A stretch of 64,000 bases of DNA from Altericroceibacterium indicum (GTDB taxonomy: Bacteria; Pseudomonadota; Alphaproteobacteria; Sphingomonadales; Sphingomonadaceae). The translations under genes were made by a program, and so were the position numbers. Of the stretch, positions 63,403 to 64,000 are shown in pieces. Each line of letters starts with the position of its first letter. Position 1 is the first letter of the stretch. The stretch spans positions 310,001 through 374,000 of the forward strand of contig NZ_WTYQ01000003.1 in assembly GCF_009828105.1 (NCBI RefSeq), in the 5' to 3' direction. The notes under the pieces are model-generated. The model ran no database searches, was not told the origin of the DNA, and saw only the letters and a list, made by a program, of their open reading frames with translations.

Positions 63403-64000
63403 TCACGAGACAACGAAGCTCAAACATGGCCCTAACTGCAAGCGGTAATGCCCCGGTTCAAAAGCCTCCCCATCGAGGATGAATTTCTCTCCCAGCTCAA
63501 GGTCGAAAGCTTCCCCCTTGCCGCGATGGACACCAAGGCCTGCCAAGTGCGGCCCTTCCATTCCAGCCAGCAAGGCAGGCAAGCGCATGATGACTTTGCG
63601 TAAGGCAGCATCCAGCACGAGATAGCGCAGGCCCGAGCTATTCCTGCCAAATGGCTGCATCCGGAGCGGAAAATTCTCCAGCGTGGAAAAACCCGCAAAA
63701 TAGCGCAAATCATGCGCCACATGCCCACTGTGAGGGATCTCTTCGCCCGTCACATCATCGCGGATCTGCATCGACGCAAGCTGCCGCCATGCACCTTTGC
63801 CAAAGCCGAAGAGGGCCTGTGCCAAGCCGCTGAGCGCCGTAACGCCAATCGCAAAGCTCTGAAATGCACCAAACCGATGCGCCATCTGACCGGTCTCAAT
63901 GGCCGCATTGAAAACGCCGGCCCCAAACAGAAAGCCCATATGCTGGCTGCCCGTTCCATCTGCTTTCTCAAGCAGCAACGGGTGCCGCGTCACACGCCGG
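63403..64000 (-). CDS. Diacylglycerol/lipid kinase family protein, C-terminal part, cut by window edge
   Basis: Frame is open through base 64000, so the N-terminal catalytic domain lies outside. The visible 199 residues are the C-terminal beta-sandwich of DagK-like lipid kinases: MGFLFGAGVFNAAIETGQMA, YRLQLGPCLSFVV at the end, and KFILDGEAFEPG, the usual substrate-side loop with the D-G-E triplet. The family phosphorylates diacylglycerol or related lipids. Two bases separate its stop from the nucleotidyltransferase-like gene, so they form one unit. Confidence 0.8.
   Translation of the reverse strand, partial: RRVTRHPLLLEKADGTGSQHMGFLFGAGVFNAAIETGQMAHRFGAFQSFAIGVTALSGLAQALFGFGKGAWRQLASMQIRDDVTGEEIPHSGHVAHDLRYFAGFSTLENFPLRMQPFGRNSSGLRYLVLDAALRKVIMRLPALLAGMEGPHLAGLGVHRGKGEAFDLELGEKFILDGEAFEPGHYRLQLGPCLSFVVS

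Noticed and set aside
1-64000. CRISPR arrays, insertion sequences, prophage or integrative element
   Set aside because: No regularly spaced repeats, transposase, integrase or phage structural genes were seen; gene content is consistently chromosomal.

Overview
The window is a chromosomal segment from an alphaproteobacterium, most likely of the order Sphingomonadales (Erythrobacteraceae or Sphingomonadaceae type). This rests on two large TonB-dependent receptors, a very large NAD-glutamate dehydrogenase, the leuS-lptE-holA order, and a DUF3576, DUF455, DUF2141 and heparinase-purH gene content. It is inferred by recognition, not by a search. Composition looks even and moderately GC-rich. I saw no insertion sequence, integrase, prophage or CRISPR array, so most of the window is core housekeeping DNA. 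Both ends cut through genes: an oligopeptidase B on the left and a diacylglycerol-kinase-like gene on the right.

Layout: 1-8 kb carries an oligopeptidase B tail with a thioesterase, alanine dehydrogenase, a MarR regulator divergent from a TonB receptor, and ftsK. 8-17 kb carries a thiamine-phosphate-synthase-like gene, the PLP protein YggS, ung, a short RNase D, lptC-lptA, and the convergent operon DUF3576-leuS-lptE-holA. 17-24 kb carries an orphan exported protein, phaB with a ribbon-helix-helix gene, murA divergent from galU, and an M23 peptidase. 24-30 kb carries glnE-bcp-DUF455 divergent from an M28 peptidase and an agmatine-deiminase-like gene. 30-44 kb carries thrS with an apparent threonine-rich leader peptide, a hydrolase-TPR-monooxygenase cluster, the giant GDH with a ferredoxin-reductase-like flavoprotein, a NatAB-type ABC exporter and an exported MsrB. 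44-54 kb carries a tandem PilZ protein, tRNA-Leu(UAA), a second TonB receptor, ihfB, a GntR regulator, a POT peptide transporter, two exported amidohydrolases and csaA. 54-64 kb carries dxs, a Zur-like regulator, a 32-residue membrane microprotein with msrA, rpe-heparinase-purH, a DUF2141 protein, and a nucleotidyltransferase-like gene next to the lipid kinase.

Together the genes suit an aerobic heterotroph living partly on peptides: oligopeptidase B, M28 peptidase, POT transporter, two amidohydrolases, alanine dehydrogenase, NAD-GDH and GlnE all bear on amino-nitrogen use. Envelope building (lptA, lptC, lptE, murA, galU, M23) and repair of oxidised methionine outside the cytoplasm (MsrA, MsrB) are the other themes.

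The most notable signal is a 24-codon reading frame with seven Thr codons within nine, about 150 nt upstream of thrS on the same strand. It looks like an attenuation leader. Next come a perfect 21-bp inverted repeat just before the ABC exporter, a shared 21-bp inverted-repeat layout upstream of both TonB receptors, an amidohydrolase pair whose second member has lost its metal ligands, and unannotated microproteins.
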